Made by a program: the position numbers and the translations under genes
In this document: one piece after another, positions 30,715-32,253 of the stretch
Layout of the letters: each line of letters opens with the position of its first letter
Numbering within the stretch: the stretch's first letter is position 1
Notes under the pieces: model-generated
Databases searched by the model: none
Told to the model about the DNA's origin: nothing
Seen by the model: only the letters and a program-made list of their open reading frames with translations
DNA from: Streptomyces sp. Isolate_45
GTDB lineage: Bacteria > Actinomycetota > Actinomycetes > Streptomycetales > Streptomycetaceae
Length of the DNA stretch: 32,253 bases
Assembly (NCBI RefSeq): GCF_024721315.2
Contig: NZ_JANFAK020000099.1
Location: forward strand, 1-32,253
Reading direction: 5' to 3'

Positions 30715-32057
30715 CAGACGGCCGCCTTCTCCGGTTCGGTGGGGGTGGTGGTGGGGTGGGTGGGGTGGGTGGAGTCGGTGGTGGTTCGATCGGGCGGTGC
30801 GAACAGGCCCGAGCTGTGTGCCGCGTGCGCCCGCAGCCGGTGGACCGGGCCGAAGAGCAGTTCGTCGGCGGCCGCCCTCTTGAAGTACAGGTGCGCTTCG
30901 TGCTCCCAGGTGAAGCCGATCCCGCCGTGCAGCTGGATGCCCTCGCCCGCCGTCACCCGCAGCGCCTCCAGGGCCTGCGCGAGGGCCAGGGGGCCCTGCT
31001 CCGGGTCCCAGGCCGCGTAGTAGGCGGCGGACCGGGCCGCCTGGACCCGTACGTACAGGTCGGCCAGCCGGTGCTTGACGGCCTGGAAGGATCCGACGGC
31101 CCTGCCGAACTGCTCGCGCCGGCGGACGTAGTCCACCGTGCGGGCCAGCGCCTGGTCCGCCGCCCCGACCGCTTCGGCTGCCAGGACGGTGGCGGCGGTG
31201 CGCCCGGTCGCGGCGAGCGCGGACAGTACGCCGCCGTCGGCGCCGTTGCCGGTTCCGTTGCCGGTTCCGATGCCGGTTCCGATGCCGTTGCCGTTGCCGG
31301 TTCCGTCCGCGCCCCCGAGCAGCTCGGCCGGCACGTCCCGCAGCTGGATCCGGCCCTGCGGGCGGGTCTCGTCGAGGGTGGTCTGCCGGGAACGTACGAG
31401 GCCGGGTGCGTCCTCCCGTACGAGGAACAGCAGGGTCCGGCTACGGGCGAACCCGCCGGTGTGCGCCGCGACCAGGAGCAGGCCCGCGCTGTGGCCGTCC
31501 AGGACCTGGGCGACCTCCCCGTAGAGCCGCCACCCCTCGGGGGCGGTGGCGGTGGCGGTGGCAGTGCTGGTGCTGCTGACGGCGCGGGCCTGGACCCCGC
31601 CGGCCCGGCCGCCGCCGGCCCACTCGCCGGGGGTGTTGTCGCCGGTCAGCGCGAGGGCGGTGGCCAGCGCGGGACCCGGGACGGCGAGGGCTGCGCTCAG
31701 CTCGCCGGAGGCCAGCGCGGGCAGCAACGCGGCGCGCTGGGCGGCGGTGCCGAGGGCGGTGATCAGGGGCGCGGCCAGCACGGCGGTCGCCAGTAACGGC
31801 GAGGGCAGCAGCGCCCGGCCGGTCTCCTCGCAGGCGAGCGCCAGGTCGGCGGGGGTGCAGCCGACGCCCCCGTACTCCTCGGCAACGGCGATGCCCGGCA
31901 GGCCGAGCTGTCGGGCGAGCTGCTGCCACAGCTCGCGGTCGTGTCCGGCGGCGGTGCGGGCGGCGGCCTTGACCTCGTCCGGGCCGCAGCGTTTGCCCAG
32001 GATCTCGCGCAGGGTGCGGCGCATCTCGTCCTGCTCCGCGGTGAAGGCGGCGTCCAT
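30714..32057 (-). CDS. Acyl-CoA dehydrogenase
   Basis: The 447-residue FAD enzyme has an N-terminal helical domain (MDAAFTAEQDEMRRTLRE, LPGIAVAEEYGGVG), a middle beta domain and a C-terminal domain with RREQFGRAVGSFQAVKHRLAD and QLHGGIGFTWEHEAHLY. The last run matches subfamily members that work as mixed dimers in steroid degradation, so a partner may exist elsewhere. Two low-complexity insertions stand out: STSTATATATAP in the beta domain and a GTGNG/GIGTG repeat (31245-31304). The C-terminal tail is THPTHPTTTP-like. The ATG at 32057 has GGAGGAG upstream. An operator copy lies 20 bases before the start. Confidence 0.92.
   Translation of the reverse strand: MDAAFTAEQDEMRRTLREILGKRCGPDEVKAAARTAAGHDRELWQQLARQLGLPGIAVAEEYGGVGCTPADLALACEETGRALLPSPLLATAVLAAPLITALGTAAQRAALLPALASGELSAALAVPGPALATALALTGDNTPGEWAGGGRAGGVQARAVSSTSTATATATAPEGWRLYGEVAQVLDGHSAGLLLVAAHTGGFARSRTLLFLVREDAPGLVRSRQTTLDETRPQGRIQLRDVPAELLGGADGTGNGNGIGTGIGTGNGTGNGADGGVLSALAATGRTAATVLAAEAVGAADQALARTVDYVRRREQFGRAVGSFQAVKHRLADLYVRVQAARSAAYYAAWDPEQGPLALAQALEALRVTAGEGIQLHGGIGFTWEHEAHLYFKRAAADELLFGPVHRLRAHAAHSSGLFAPPDRTTTDSTHPTHPTTTPTEPEKAAV
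30737..30770 (+). other. G-quadruplex-capable run at end of acyl-CoA dehydrogenase gene
   Basis: The plus (template) strand holds consecutive runs GGGGG, GGGG, GGG, GGGG, GGG separated by T or TGGTGGT. It encodes the HPTHPTTTP tail on the opposite strand. Confidence 0.45.
31245..31304 (-). repeat. 12-bp tandem repeat inside acyl-CoA dehydrogenase gene
   Basis: On the plus strand GTTGCCGGTTCC is repeated at 31245-31256 and 31257-31268. GATGCCGGTTCC follows at 31269-31280, then degenerate units to 31304. It encodes alternating Gly with Thr/Asn/Ile within a surface loop of the enzyme. Confidence 0.85.
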
Positions 32058-32077
32058 CGTCGGGCTCCTCCCCGTAT

Positions 32078-32092
32078 CTGACGGGCCGTCAT
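32078..32092 (-). promoter_or_regulatory. TetR-type operator, site 3 (acyl-CoA dehydrogenase operon)
   Basis: The minus strand reads ATGACGGCCCGTCAG, matching CTGACGGNNNGTCAG at all but the first base. It lies 20-35 bases upstream of the ATG, at the probable core promoter. Confidence 0.75.
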
Positions 32093-32099
32093 GTTAGGG

Positions 32100-32253
32100 C
32101 GGCGGCGTCGAGATGCACAGGGGCGGGCGACGGGGGATGCCGGAGGACCGGGTGGAGGGCGGGTCGAGGAGCGGGCGGAGGGGCGGGCGGAGGGGCGGGG
32201 CGGGGGTCGCACCGGAGGGCGGGCCGGGGGAGGGCGCCGCAAGGCGGGCCGGC
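32100..32253 (+). other. G-rich low-complexity stretch at right edge
   Basis: From about 32143 the plus strand is dominated by GGGCGG/GAGGGGCGGGCGGAG-like units. Frames open here give only Arg/Pro/Gly-rich strings and no recognisable protein. It lies beyond the acyl-CoA dehydrogenase promoter; nothing else is seen. Confidence 0.4.

Noticed and set aside
32100..32253. Coding sequence at the right edge
   Set aside because: Frames consist of Arg/Pro/Gly low complexity from a G-rich repeat and lack a start signal or motif.

Overview
The window is very GC-rich, with dense short-spaced genes, GTG starts, many leaderless-type promoters and several families typical of Streptomyces. It is almost certainly a piece of a Streptomyces (or very close actinomycete) chromosome. 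Its best landmark is the global antibiotic/development regulatory set afsR-afsS (11886-15460) and afsK (25551-27974, complement). The AfsK activation-loop threonine falls exactly at residue 168, and the 60-residue AfsS-like protein carries two LDNHASG repeats. No rRNA, tRNA, CRISPR array, insertion sequence or prophage gene was recognised.

Layout. 188-1003: membrane-anchored L,D-transpeptidase. 1030-3071: histidine kinase and response regulator (ATGA overlap), divergent from 3162-6845, a four-gene overlapping operon of lipoprotein, peptidoglycan-binding adaptor, ABC ATPase and MacB-type permease, probably its target. 6985-9235: Nudix hydrolase, HD-domain protein and GlxA-type regulator. 9276-10526: secreted trypsin-like protease with a decapitated VapC-like PIN remnant behind it. 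10533-11753: amidohydrolase. 11886-15460: afsR, a SARP-type promoter, a leader hairpin and afsS. 15461-15716: an unusual TACGGGGG repeat cluster and a terminator. 15717-18395: methyltransferase and secreted sialidase, convergent. 18431-22652: divergent acyl-CoA ligase and thiolase-fold/DUF35/crotonase operon. 22653-25481: secreted Ser/Gly-rich protein, SRPBCC protein, membrane protein, cyclophilin. 25551-27974: afsK. 28205-29032: VOC protein. 29385-30032: TetR regulator. 30229-32057: deazaflavin-type reductase and acyl-CoA dehydrogenase.

How the genes may work together. Two systems stand out. The first is the AfsK-AfsR-AfsS cascade, here split by about 10 kb of other genes. The second is an apparent TetR regulon. 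A 15-bp operator, CTGACGGNNNGTCAG, lies in front of the amidohydrolase, between the acyl-CoA ligase and the thiolase/DUF35/crotonase operon, in front of the acyl-CoA dehydrogenase operon and (one mismatch) over the start of the TetR gene itself. This ties scattered genes into one probable acyl-CoA (lipid, steroid- or isoprenoid-like) breakdown pathway containing a thiolase/DUF35 pair of the Ltp2/ChsH2 kind. The substrate is unknown. Seven genes have a TANNNT hexamer placed 6-7 bases before the start codon, as expected for leaderless mRNAs. Many proteins also carry low-complexity tandem insertions.
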